Part shown: positions 1 through 12,254 of the stretch, in pieces | Numbering within the stretch: position 1 is the first letter of the stretch | Layout: each line of letters opens with the position of its first letter | From: Salinisphaera japonica YTM-1 | Lineage (GTDB): Bacteria > Pseudomonadota > Gammaproteobacteria > Nevskiales > Salinisphaeraceae | DNA: 64,000 bases | Assembly (NCBI RefSeq): GCF_003788585.1 | Contig: NZ_AYKG01000023.1 | Span: forward strand, 1-64,000 | Direction: 5' to 3' | Position numbers and translations under genes: made by a program | The notes under the pieces: model-generated | Databases searched by the model: none | What the model saw: only the letters and a program-made list of their open reading frames with translations | What the model was told of the DNA's origin: nothing

Positions 1-16
1 CGGACACGATTTGCGG

Positions 17-57
17 TCTCCAACGCGGCGCTCGTATGAAACGGCAACAGACCCTAG
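17..57. repeat. Right end of a second copy of the post-ssb palindromic element
   Basis: These 41 bases match the right end of the structured element after ssb (14430-14470). Bases 31-57 correspond to its 27-base terminal inverted repeat and differ at only two positions (37 and 51). The rest of this copy lies outside the window. It stands just upstream of sucC. The match shows that the element is a dispersed repeat and not unique to the ssb locus. Confidence 0.8.
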
Positions 58-67
58 GCCAGGCAAG

Positions 68-96
68 TTGTGGTCACGGACACATCACGCGACAAT
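68..96 (+). promoter_or_regulatory. Candidate sigma-70 promoter for sucCD
   Basis: TTGTGG (68-73) and GACAAT (91-96) are 17 bases apart, about 50 bases before sucC. Both hexamers are only partial matches to the consensus. sucCD is often read from an upstream sucAB transcript, but that region is not visible here, so this is a weak call. Confidence 0.3.
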
Positions 97-143
97 GCCT
101 CCCGATTTACGAGTCGGTTTCGATCCTTAAGTGAGGCGATGAG

Positions 144-1307
<1,164 letters not shown>

Positions 1308-1353
1308 GCGCTGCCGTCGTCAAGCCACACGATTTCAAGATCAGGATCGATTC

Positions 1354-2223
1354 ATGAGCATTCTCGTCAATAACGACACCAAACTCATCGTCCAGGGCTT
1401 CACCGGCAGCCAGGGCACGTTCCACTCCGAACAGTGCATGGCCTATGGCACCAATATCGTGGGCGGTGTCACACCCGGCCGCGGCGGTGAGACCCATCTC
1501 GAGCGCCCGGTGTTCAACACCTGCGCCGAAGCCGTTCGTGAGACCGGCGCCAACGCAACGATGATCTACGTGCCGGCGCCGTTCGCCGCCGATGCCATCC
1601 TCGAGGCCGAGGCTGCGGGCATCAAGACCATCATCTGCATCACCGAGCATATCCCGGTCATGGACATGCTCAAGGTGCGCGCGGTGCTGGATGAGTCCGA
1701 CTCGGTACTCGTCGGGCCCAACTGCCCGGGCGTGATTACGCCGGGTGAGTGCAAGATCGGCATCATGCCGGCGCATATTCACCAGAAGGGCAAGATCGGC
1801 ATCGTGTCCCGCTCGGGCACGCTGACCTATGAAGCCGTCTTCCAGACCACACACAACGGCCTGGGCCAGTCCACCTGTGTCGGCATCGGCGGTGACCCGA
1901 TCCACGGCCTGGACTTCATCGACGTGCTGGAGATGTTCGAAAACGACCCGCAGACCGAAGGCGTGGTCATGGTCGGCGAAATCGGCGGCACGGCCGAAGA
2001 AGAAGCCGCCGAGTTCATCAAGCACAGCATGAAAAAGCCCGTCGTGGCTTATATCGCGGGCGTGACCGCGCCCCCGGGCAAGCGCATGGGCCACGCCGGG
2101 GCGATCATCTCCGGCGGCAAGGGCACGGCCGACGACAAGTTCGCCGCTCTGGAAGCCGCCGGTGTCGCCACCGTGCGCTCCACCGCCGAAATCGGCACCA
2201 AGATGGAAGAAGTGCTGGGCTAA
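1354..2223 (+). CDS. sucD: Succinyl-CoA synthetase alpha subunit
   Basis: Alpha subunit of succinyl-CoA synthetase, which binds CoA and carries the phosphohistidine intermediate. The 289-aa protein has the N-terminal CoA-binding Rossmann domain ([13 protein letters not shown] near residue 15) and the ligase domain with [13 protein letters not shown], where His247 is the expected phosphorylated residue. It is the second gene of sucCD, and a strong intrinsic terminator begins about 25 bases after the stop, so the transcript probably ends here. Confidence 0.97.
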   Translation: MSILVNNDTKLIVQGFTGSQGTFHSEQCMAYGTNIVGGVTPGRGGETHLERPVFNTCAEAVRETGANATMIYVPAPFAADAILEAEAAGIKTIICITEHIPVMDMLKVRAVLDESDSVLVGPNCPGVITPGECKIGIMPAHIHQKGKIGIVSRSGTLTYEAVFQTTHNGLGQSTCVGIGGDPIHGLDFIDVLEMFENDPQTEGVVMVGEIGGTAEEEAAEFIKHSMKKPVVAYIAGVTAPPGKRMGHAGAIISGGKGTADDKFAALEAAGVATVRSTAEIGTKMEEVLG

Positions 2224-2247
2224 GTTCCAATCCGCTTCCGGCTGATG

Positions 2248-2280
2248 AAACCGGCGTCCTTCGGGGCGCCGGTTTTTTTT
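2248..2280 (+). terminator. Rho-independent terminator of sucCD
   Basis: A GC-rich stem (ACCGGCG...CGCCGGT around a TTCG-type loop) is followed by a run of eight or more T. Position and orientation fit the end of the sucCD transcript. Confidence 0.93.
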
Positions 2281-2281
2281 C

Positions 2282-2753
2282 GGCTTTGTTTTTTAAGACG
2301 ATCCGCAGATTGCGCAGATTTTGGGCGGATTACCCGTGAGTCGTAGCGGTCTCGGGGCGCCACATTTGTCCCAGTCGTTGCTGCGAGATTTTTTATCCGC
2401 AGATGGACGCAGATAAACGCAGATGGGCGGTGCGATGTTAAGTCGTTTCGAAATCGCGGCGCCACGGCCTTCCGCGTCGTAGTCGCCAAGAATGAAAAGT
2501 CTGTTCACGTTCTTGGGCCCATCATTTTTTAGTAGCCGCTTACGATGCCGCAAGCCGTGGCGCCCGTGTGGCTTCGTTCGAGCTTCTTGCTAGTCCGCCA
2601 TCTGCGTTTATCTGCGTCCATCTGTGGATCAATGTCTTAAAGAACCGACTCGAAAACGGTGGCGCCCCGAAGTCGCCACGACGCCCGGGCCGTCCGCCCA
2701 AAATCTGCGCAATCTGTGAAATCTGCGGATAGACTCAAAGAACGAAGCCGCAA
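2282..2753. repeat. Inverted pair of CGCAGAT-type repeat units filling the sucD-GFA gap
   Basis: No credible gene lies between sucD and the next CDS. Instead a unit at about 2282-2430 runs from GGCTTTGTTTTTTAAGAC through ATCCGCAGATTGCGCAGATT to a 10-base-period block ATCCGCAGATGGACGCAGAT. A related unit lies in reverse orientation at about 2597-2753 and ends in AAAGAACGAAGCC. Outside the short words the arms also match over about 50 bases (2311-2363 against the reverse complement of 2659-2711) with only scattered mismatches. The region could therefore fold as one long imperfect hairpin. Related units occur near 8.3-9.1, 29.9-30.6, 43.4, 47.8 and 50.0 kb. Confidence 0.8.
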
Positions 2754-2836
2754 GGGTGACTAGAGTTACCAGGGTTATAGGATTACATCGCCGGTACGTG
2801 CTGTCATGGCGTCAACACTCGAAAGCGTTCAACACC

Positions 2837-3259
2837 ATGAGCGAGACGTACGAACTGAGCTGTGACTGTGGTCACGTGACGATGACGGCCAAGGGCGAGC
2901 CGAAGCTGTCGCTGTTCTGTCATTGCGGCAGTTGCCGCCAGCTTTATAACGCTGACATGCTGTCGGCCACGGGCTGGGCGCATGACAACGTCGAGCTGCC
3001 GGACGAGTCCAAGCTGTTCGTTCACAAGATGGACGGCAAGGACATGACGCGTTACGGCTGCCCGAGATGCGGCATGACGATGTACGGCGTGCACAAGCCG
3101 GGCATTCCGGTGATTCCGCATGCGTTGTTCCGCAAGATCAACGGCGGCGAGCTGCAAGACGAGCTCAAGCCCACGCTGCATCTGTTCTATCGTGATCGGG
3201 TCGTCGATGTAGACGATGATCTCGAGAAATCGCAGGGCGGCGAGGCTGTCGGTCTGTAA
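2837..3259 (+). CDS. GFA/CENP-V-type zinc-binding protein, copy 1
   Basis: A 140-aa protein of the glutathione-dependent formaldehyde-activating (GFA) fold, with the usual zinc-cysteine pattern: CDCG near residue 10, CHCGSC near residue 31 and CPRCG near residue 75. Family members are small cytoplasmic zinc proteins, some described as carbon-sulfur lyases; the substrate here is unknown. I chose the ATG at 2837 because the family-like sequence starts there (MSETYELSCDCG); the extra 27 codons upstream look like repeat-derived DNA. A hairpin with a T-run follows. The next gene is a paralogue, so this is a tandem duplication. Confidence 0.8.
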   Translation: MSETYELSCDCGHVTMTAKGEPKLSLFCHCGSCRQLYNADMLSATGWAHDNVELPDESKLFVHKMDGKDMTRYGCPRCGMTMYGVHKPGIPVIPHALFRKINGGELQDELKPTLHLFYRDRVVDVDDDLEKSQGGEAVGL

Positions 3260-3283
3260 GCGTCGGCCAGGTCTTTGAGCGCC

Positions 3284-3316
3284 ATGCCGGGCACCGGAAA
3301 CGGGCCCGGCATTTTT
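3284..3316 (+). terminator. Terminator after the first GFA gene
   Basis: A perfect 9-bp stem, ATGCCGGGC (3284-3292) with GCCCGGCAT (3304-3312), is followed by TTTT. It lies before the start of the second GFA gene, which supports a downstream start for that gene. Confidence 0.75.
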
Positions 3317-3367
3317 ATTGCCGATAAGGCATGCGATGATGACGCGCTTTCGAGCGGAGAGCCTGTC

Positions 3368-3814
3368 TTGGCCACGATCTATCATCTCGCCTGTGACTGC
3401 GGCGCGGTCGAACTCGATGTCAGCGGTACGCCGGTCGTCAGTGCGTATTGTCATTGCCGAAGCTGTCGCGAGATGTATGGCGTGGAGATGCTCTCGGCCA
3501 GCGCCTGGGCCAACGATGCCGTAACGCGCCGCGTTGCGGCCGGCACCGATCTGATCGCGCATCGCCAGCCCGGGCGGCGCATGTGGCGTTATCACTGCGC
3601 GGCCTGTGGCCGCCTGGTTCACGGGCGTAACCGCCATGGCTATCTGGTCATTCCCACCGAGCGCTTTCGTGTGGCCGGCGACGACCGTCTGCCCGGCCCG
3701 CTCGAGCCCACCGTGCATCTGTTCTACGATCAGCGTGTGATCGACATGGGCGATGAGCTGCCCAGACACGCCGACGACGGCGATCTGTTTTCCAAATCCC
3801 ACACCGAGGCTTGA
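3368..3814 (+). CDS. GFA/CENP-V-type zinc-binding protein, copy 2
   Basis: A 148-aa paralogue of the preceding gene, with the same cysteine layout (CDCG, CHCRSC, CAACG) and a similar C-terminal segment (PTVHLFY). I place the start at TTG 3368. GGAGAG stands just upstream at good spacing, the protein then aligns end to end with copy 1, and the longer reading frame back to 3275 would run through a terminator. The function is probably similar to copy 1 but the substrate is unknown. nadE follows 11 bases later and may be co-transcribed. Confidence 0.75.
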   Translation: MATIYHLACDCGAVELDVSGTPVVSAYCHCRSCREMYGVEMLSASAWANDAVTRRVAAGTDLIAHRQPGRRMWRYHCAACGRLVHGRNRHGYLVIPTERFRVAGDDRLPGPLEPTVHLFYDQRVIDMGDELPRHADDGDLFSKSHTEA

Positions 3815-3825
3815 GGGCGTCACGC

Positions 3826-5442
3826 ATGGCAGACCATTCGCTTCGTATCGCCATGGCCCAGCTCAATGTCTGGGTCGGCGATATCGCCGGCAACACCCGA
3901 CAGATCATCGAGGCGGCCCATACCGCCCGGGATCGTGATCGCGCGGATATCGTCGTGGTTCCCGAGCTGGCCCTGATCGGCTATCCGCCGGACGACCTGT
4001 TGCTGCGGCGCGGCCTGCCGGATGCCATTGCCGCAGCGCTGGATGAGCTGCAGGCCGGTATCACCGGCATCACGGCGGTGGTGGGCTATCCCGAATACGC
4101 GGGAGAGGCGATCTACAACGCCGCCCGCGTGATCCGCGACGGCCAGGCCATTGCCCATTACCGCAAGCAGTGCCTGCCCAACTACGGCGTGTTCGACGAG
4201 CGCCGGCACTACAGGCCGGGTGACGCGCCCTGTGTATTCGAGCAGGCCGGGCACGCGATCGGCGTGACCATCTGTGAGGATATCTGGGAGACGGGCCCGG
4301 CGGCGCAGGCTCGTGCGGCCGGGGCCGAGATGCTGGTCAACCTGAACGCTTCGCCGTTCCATGCCGACAAGCAGCCCGAGCGCGAGCGGCTTCTGGCCGG
4401 GCGGGCCACGGACAACGACGTGGCGATCTGCTACGTCAACTGTGTTGGCGGCCAGGACGAGCTGGTCTTCGACGGCCAGTCGTTTGCCGTGGCGCGGGAC
4501 GGCACCGTGGCGGCCCGCGCACCCGCCTTCGAGGCTGGGGTGTTCACGGTCGAGATGACAGGCACTCGTTCGAGCGGTGATATCGCCGAGCGCCCCGCGC
4601 CCGAGGCGCTGGTCTATGACGCGCTGGTACGCGCCACGCGCGACTATGTCGATCGCAACGGCTTTCCCGGGGCGCTGATCGGGCTGTCCGGCGGCATCGA
4701 CTCGGCGCTGGCATTGGCGATCGCTGTGGATGCACTCGGCGGTGATCGGGTCTGGGCGGTATCGCTGCCCTCGCGCTACACCGCCGATATCAGCAACACT
4801 GATGCCGCCGACCAGGCCGAGCGCATGGGCGTGCGCTACGATGAGATGCCCATCGAGGATGGGTTTTCCAGTCTGTTGAATACGCTGGCGCCGCTGTTTG
4901 GCGATCGGGCCCCGGACACGGCCGAGGAGAACCTGCAGTCGCGTATTCGCGGCGCGCTGCTGATGTCGTTGTCCAACAAGTTCGGCCACGTGGTGCTGGC
5001 CACCGGCAACAAGTCCGAGATGGCGGTGGGCTACGCCACGCTCTACGGCGATATGTGTGGCGGCTTTGCCCCGCTCAAGGATGTCTACAAGACCTGGGTC
5101 TATCGCCTGTCGAATTTTCGCAACACCCGCGGTGCGGTGATCCCCGAGCGGGTGATCACACGTCCGCCCTCGGCCGAACTGCGTGATGATCAGGCCGATA
5201 CCGACACGCTGCCCGAATACGACGTGCTCGATCCGATCATCGAGGCCTGGGTCGAGGAGGGCGCATCGATCGACGACATCGTGGCGCGCGGCTTCGTGGA
5301 GGCCGATGTCCGTCAGGCCGCCGGTTTGATCCGGCGCAACGAATACAAGCGTCGTCAGGCCGCACCGGGGCCCAAGATCACGCATCGGGCCTTCGGGCGT
5401 GACCGGCGCTATCCGATCACCGCCGTCTACGGTGATCTCTAG
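3826..5442 (+). CDS. nadE: Glutamine-dependent NAD+ synthetase
   Basis: Catalyses the last step of NAD synthesis, amidation of nicotinic acid adenine dinucleotide using ammonia from glutamine. The N-terminal nitrilase-type glutaminase domain has the expected triad Glu47 (VVPEL), Lys114 (YRKQCLPNYG) and Cys150 (TICEDIW). The C-terminal synthetase has the ATP pyrophosphatase loop SGGIDS at 288-293 and the family signature TGNKSEMAVGY. From ATG 3826 the protein has 538 aa, normal for the two-domain form. An upstream in-frame TTG at 3811 would add five residues, but the GAGG site fits the ATG better. A bidirectional terminator separates it from the convergent bamD. Confidence 0.95.
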   Translation: MADHSLRIAMAQLNVWVGDIAGNTRQIIEAAHTARDRDRADIVVVPELALIGYPPDDLLLRRGLPDAIAAALDELQAGITGITAVVGYPEYAGEAIYNAARVIRDGQAIAHYRKQCLPNYGVFDERRHYRPGDAPCVFEQAGHAIGVTICEDIWETGPAAQARAAGAEMLVNLNASPFHADKQPERERLLAGRATDNDVAICYVNCVGGQDELVFDGQSFAVARDGTVAARAPAFEAGVFTVEMTGTRSSGDIAERPAPEALVYDALVRATRDYVDRNGFPGALIGLSGGIDSALALAIAVDALGGDRVWAVSLPSRYTADISNTDAADQAERMGVRYDEMPIEDGFSSLLNTLAPLFGDRAPDTAEENLQSRIRGALLMSLSNKFGHVVLATGNKSEMAVGYATLYGDMCGGFAPLKDVYKTWVYRLSNFRNTRGAVIPERVITRPPSAELRDDQADTDTLPEYDVLDPIIEAWVEEGASIDDIVARGFVEADVRQAAGLIRRNEYKRRQAAPGPKITHRAFGRDRRYPITAVYGDL

Positions 5443-5470
5443 CTGTGTAACCCAGCCGTTCGCCACGCAC

Positions 5471-5502
5471 AAAAAAGCCGAGGCAGCACCTCGGCTTTTT
5501 TG
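5471..5502. terminator. Bidirectional terminator between nadE and bamD
   Basis: AAAAAAGCCGAGG, a short loop and CCTCGGCTTTTTT form a symmetrical stem with A and T runs on either side. It can end both converging transcripts. Confidence 0.92.
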
Positions 5503-5520
5503 TGCCCGAACGCTTATCGT

Positions 5521-6447
5521 TCAGCCGGCGTTGGCCCTATCCGCATCGCCGGTGGCGGTGTCGTTTGTACCATCGATCGGCGCGCCGCTGGCCGGTGTGC
5601 TGTCCATGGCCGGCAGCTCGTAGTCCGGTGTCTCGCCGGCCTGCTGGCGATAGAACTCGTCGCGGTGCAGGAGATAGTTCGGGTAGGAGGCCTGCAGAAT
5701 CGCGCGGCTGTCCTCGGCCAGATCCGGCTGATTGAGCTTGGCGTAGGAGACCTCCATGATCTCCAGCGCGCGGGGCACGGCATTCGAGCCCTGATAATCC
5801 TCAACCACCTGTTCGGCACGCCGGGCGGCTGCCACGTAGGCATGCCGCTTGAGATAATACTCGGCGATATCCAAGTCAAAATGCGCCACACGATTACGGA
5901 TATCGATCATGTGCAGCTGGGCGTCCTTGGCATAGACGCTGTCGGGATAGTTATTCACCAGCAGGCTGAAGTCGTTGAACGACTGTTTCAGGTACTCGAC
6001 GTTGCGCCGATCCGGGTTGGCGCTGATCAGGCTCTGCTGGTTCTGGGCATAGTTGGATACGCCGCGCATGTAATAGACGTAATCGATATGCTGATTACGC
6101 GGATGCTGCTTGATGAAACGATCGGCCGCGTCGGTGGCCTGGTCGTAGTCTTCGGCTTCGTAGTGCGCAGTGATCGATTCCAGCTCGGACTGCGGCGCGT
6201 AAGGCGTAAACGGGAAACGCGCGGTCACCTCGGAGTACAATGGCAGCGCCTGTTCGGGCTGGCCGTGCATGAGAAAGTCACGAGCCGAATCGTACAGGCG
6301 CGCGGCATCCGCGGATTTCAGCTTTTCGCCCTTGCGGTTGACCAGCGGCGTCTTGCTGTAGCCGGTGTCTTCGATGCTCTTGTCCGAAGCACAGCCGGTG
6401 ACCAACAGTGCCGCGGTGATGCCGAGCGCGAGAACGATGTGTCGCAT
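5521..6447 (-). CDS. bamD: Outer membrane assembly lipoprotein BamD
   Basis: Essential lipoprotein of the BAM complex that inserts beta-barrel proteins into the outer membrane. The start at 6447 gives a signal peptide ending in LLVTGCAS, with the lipid-modified Cys at residue 19. The body contains TPR-like helical repeats (YDSARDFLMHGQPEQALPLY and following), as in YfiO. At 308 aa it is longer than the usual roughly 245 aa, because of a C-terminal tail rich in Pro, Thr, Ala and Asp after about residue 265. It is divergent from rluD, the common arrangement in gammaproteobacteria. The longer frame beginning upstream at 6792 would overlap rluD and is rejected. Confidence 0.93.
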   Translation of the reverse strand: MRHIVLALGITAALLVTGCASDKSIEDTGYSKTPLVNRKGEKLKSADAARLYDSARDFLMHGQPEQALPLYSEVTARFPFTPYAPQSELESITAHYEAEDYDQATDAADRFIKQHPRNQHIDYVYYMRGVSNYAQNQQSLISANPDRRNVEYLKQSFNDFSLLVNNYPDSVYAKDAQLHMIDIRNRVAHFDLDIAEYYLKRHAYVAAARRAEQVVEDYQGSNAVPRALEIMEVSYAKLNQPDLAEDSRAILQASYPNYLLHRDEFYRQQAGETPDYELPAMDSTPASGAPIDGTNDTATGDADRANAG

Positions 6448-6566
6448 TGAAGCCCCGAGCGCGTCCCCGCGCTTTTCCAAGCAAAACAAAGCGAAAGTAT
6501 ACCTATGATGATTCCAGCGAGTCATACGCGTGGCCGTTTCGTGGCTTGTACGCGAGGCATGGGCCG

Positions 6567-7541
6567 ATGAGTGCCCCGGCCGACGCGGCGGTACACGATT
6601 TCCTGCTGCCCGAGAGTGCGGCCGGCAAACGCCTGGACAAGGCACTGGCCGAGGCCTTGCCCGACTACTCGCGCTCGCGTCTGAAACAGTGGCTCGAACA
6701 GGGCGCGCTGACCGTGGACGAGGCCACGCCCGCGCCCAAGACCGCCGTGGGTGGCGGCGAGCGGATACGACTGATCGTGCCCGAGACGCCACACGACGAA
6801 TCGGTCGAGCCCGAGCGGATGCAGCTCAACATCATCCACGAGGACGCCTCGATTCTCGTGCTGGACAAGCCCGCGGGCCTGGTCATGCATCCGGGGGCGG
6901 GCAACCAGAGCGGTACGCTACAAAACGCGCTGGTGGCCTACGACGAATCCCTGGCGGCCTTGCCGCGCGCCGGTATCGTGCATCGCCTGGATAAGGACAC
7001 CTCCGGCATCCTAGTGGTTGCCAAGACGTTTGCCGCGCACAAGCAGCTTGTTGATGATCTGGCCGAGCGCACCATCAAGCGCGAGTACGAGGCCGTATCG
7101 GTCGGCGTGATGACGGCTGGTGGCCATGTTGATGCCCCGATCGATCGGCACCCGGTCGATCGCAAGAAGATGGCGATCCGCGAAGAAGGGCGCGAAGCCG
7201 TCACGCACTATCGCGTGATCCATAAATATCGCGCGCACACCCATATCCGTTGTCAGCTGGAGACCGGGCGTACGCACCAGATTCGGGTCCATATGGCCTA
7301 CGTGCGCTTTCCGCTGCTGGGCGATCCGGTCTATGGCCGGCGTCTGGCGCTGCCCAAGGACGCCAGCGAGGCCTTCGTTGGTGCCCTGCGCGGCTTCAAG
7401 CGCCAAGCCCTGCATGCCGCCACGCTCGGCCTGACCCATCCGGAAACCGGCGAGGCCATGCAATGGAGCGCGCCGCGCCCAGCCGATTTCGAAGCCCTGT
7501 TGGCGGCCCTGGCCGCCGACGCACGCGAGCACGGCAAATGA
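6567..7541 (+). CDS. rluD: 23S rRNA pseudouridine synthase RluD
   Basis: Converts uridines of helix 69 in 23S rRNA (1911, 1915 and 1917 in E. coli) to pseudouridine. The N-terminal S4 RNA-binding domain covers about residues 15-75 (RLDKALAEALPDYSRSRLK), followed by the RluA-type catalytic domain with HRLDKDTSG at 139-147 and catalytic Asp142. The 324-aa length from ATG 6567 matches the family. It is divergent from bamD and overlaps the next gene by four bases (ATGA), so rluD and pgeF are translationally coupled. Confidence 0.95.
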   Translation: MSAPADAAVHDFLLPESAAGKRLDKALAEALPDYSRSRLKQWLEQGALTVDEATPAPKTAVGGGERIRLIVPETPHDESVEPERMQLNIIHEDASILVLDKPAGLVMHPGAGNQSGTLQNALVAYDESLAALPRAGIVHRLDKDTSGILVVAKTFAAHKQLVDDLAERTIKREYEAVSVGVMTAGGHVDAPIDRHPVDRKKMAIREEGREAVTHYRVIHKYRAHTHIRCQLETGRTHQIRVHMAYVRFPLLGDPVYGRRLALPKDASEAFVGALRGFKRQALHAATLGLTHPETGEAMQWSAPRPADFEALLAALAADAREHGK

Positions 7542-8293
7542 ACCCGGTCAGCGATATCGTCTGGGCCGACTGGCCGGCCCTGGCCGGCGTGCGGGCCGGC
7601 ACGACGCGGCGCACCGGCGGCGTGAGCGCGGCCCCATTCGCGTCGTTGAATCTCGGGGATCACGTCGGCGATGCCCCCGATGCCGTGGCATTGAACCGCG
7701 CGCGTCTGGTCGACACCTTGGCACTCCCCAGCGCGCCCGCCTGGCTGAGCCAAATCCACGGCACGCGGGTCATTGATCTCGACCAAGAAACAGGCGAGGG
7801 CATCGAAGCCGATGCCGCGGTCACACGGGATCCCACACGGGTATTGGCGATCCTCACGGCTGATTGCTTGCCGGTGGTGTTTTGCAACGCCGAGGGTACG
7901 GCTCTAGGGGCGGCCCATGCCGGCTGGCGCGGCCTGGCCGCTGGCGTGCTCGAAGCCACGATCGAGGCCATGCCCGGCCCGCCGCGTGAACTCATGGCCT
8001 GGCTCGGACCGGCCATCGGCCCCACGCGCTTCGAGGTTGGCGCCGACGTGCGCGCGGCGTTCGTCGATCACCACAGCGACGACCACGCCGCCTTCCGCGA
8101 GGCCCGCCGCCCCGGTAAATTCGTGGCCGATATCTACGCGCTGGCCCGGGCCCGCCTGCGGCGCGCCGGCGTTATCAACGTCACCGGCGGTGAACACTGC
8201 ACGATCAGCGATCGCTGCTTTTTCTCGCATCGCCGCGACAAGGGCCAGACCGGGCGCATGGCGACACTGGTCTGGCAGGTGGAGCGTTTTTGA
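7538..8293 (+). CDS. pgeF: PgeF/YfiH multicopper-type purine nucleoside phosphorylase family protein
   Basis: Member of the YfiH/LACC1 family. E. coli PgeF helps keep peptidoglycan precursors correct by removing wrongly incorporated serine; other members act on purine nucleosides. The expected zinc ligands are His74 (SQIHGTRV), Cys110 (TADCLPVVF) and His127 (AAHAGWRGL). The C-terminal family motif RCFFSHRRD is present. The 251-aa length fits. The start at 7538 overlaps the rluD stop. A block of repeats separates it from uvrA, which converges from the other strand. Confidence 0.92.
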   Translation: MNPVSDIVWADWPALAGVRAGTTRRTGGVSAAPFASLNLGDHVGDAPDAVALNRARLVDTLALPSAPAWLSQIHGTRVIDLDQETGEGIEADAAVTRDPTRVLAILTADCLPVVFCNAEGTALGAAHAGWRGLAAGVLEATIEAMPGPPRELMAWLGPAIGPTRFEVGADVRAAFVDHHSDDHAAFREARRPGKFVADIYALARARLRRAGVINVTGGEHCTISDRCFFSHRRDKGQTGRMATLVWQVERF

Positions 8294-9092
8294 AGAACAT
8301 CGTCCGCAAATGAACGCAAATCAATACAGACATTTATCCGCAGATGAACGCAGATGAGCGCCGATGAGCGCCGATGAAGAAGACGATGGTCTGGATATAG
8401 CCGCTTATCGGGCAAGATATTCATCCGCAGATTACGCAGATTTCACAGATTAAAAGACAAGGTTTTTATCGATTGATCTGGTGAGTGCGACGACTCCGAC
8501 CTCATCGCATCGGCCAATCAATCTGCGTCATCTGTGTAATCTGCGGATTGTCTTTCTGTCTGTATTCATTCGCGCTCATTCGCGTTCATTGGCGGACGAT
8601 TCAGAGAGAACCGCCGACCGCCGGTGAAGACGATGATGGTTTGAAGATAACGGCTGATCGGACAAGATATTCATCCGCAGATTTCACAGATTAAAAGACA
8701 AGGGTTTTATCGATTGATCTGGTGAGTGCGACGACTCCGACCTCATCGCATCGGCCAATCAATCTGCGTCATCTGCGCAATCTGCGGCTTGTCTTTCTGC
8801 CTGTATTCGTTCGCGCTCATTTGCGGACGATTCAGAGAGAACCGCCGACCGCCGACCGCCGATGAAGACGATGATGGTTTGAAGATAACGGCTGATCGGA
8901 CAAGATATTCATCCGCAGATTTCACAGATTAAAAGATGAGATTTTATCGATTTACCCGGTGAGTCCCACGACTCTGATCTGAACGCATCGACCAACCAAT
9001 CTGCGTCATCTGTGTAATCTGCGGATTGTCTTCCTGTCTGTATTCATTCGCGCTCATTCGCGTGTATTGGCGGACTGTTCAAAGAAGAGCCG
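8294..9092. repeat. Three tandem units of about 240 bp built from inverted CGCAGAT words
   Basis: Between pgeF and the 3' end of uvrA there is no credible gene. After a short 10-base-period block (8306-8385) come three similar units at about 8391-8640, 8641-8878 and 8879-9092. Each reads ACAAGATATTCATCCGCAG, ATTTCACAGATTAAAAGA, a spacer with GACTCCGACCTCATCGCATC, then the reverse words AATCTGCG and ATCTGCGG, and finally CTGTATTCATTCGCGCTCATT. The forward and reverse words can pair, so each unit is an imperfect hairpin. Units 1 and 2 are nearly identical, which means recent duplication; unit 3 is more diverged. Confidence 0.85.
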
Positions 9093-9098
9093 CCAAGC

Positions 9099-12044
<2,946 letters not shown>

Positions 12045-12254
12045 GCGACGAACTCGCCAACAGACCAAACCACACAGTATAGCCCCCGTCACAAGTCAGA
12101 CCGATAAAACGGCCGATCACGAAACAGGCCGGCTCGGGCGCTGTGTTAATCTTTCGCGCCTGTTGCCGGACGCCGGCCGGAAACGCGCCGGACGCCTCGG
12201 CCGACCCATCAGCTGCGTAGTCATGCAGCATTCAAGACGTATCCAGGGCGGCCC

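Noticed and set aside
3820-5472. 550-codon minus-strand frame opposite nadE
   Set aside because: Shadow of nadE caused by high GC; no family resemblance, and the plus frame has complete catalytic residues.
8391-9092. CRISPR array or tandem genes
   Set aside because: Repeats of about 240 bp with no unique spacers; open frames inside (e.g. 8485-8694, 8726-8932) are repeat words read as codons, with no ribosome site.
12045-12254. LexA (SOS) box before uvrA
   Set aside because: Several CTGT or ACAG words occur but none forms the CTG-N10-CAG palindrome at proper spacing.
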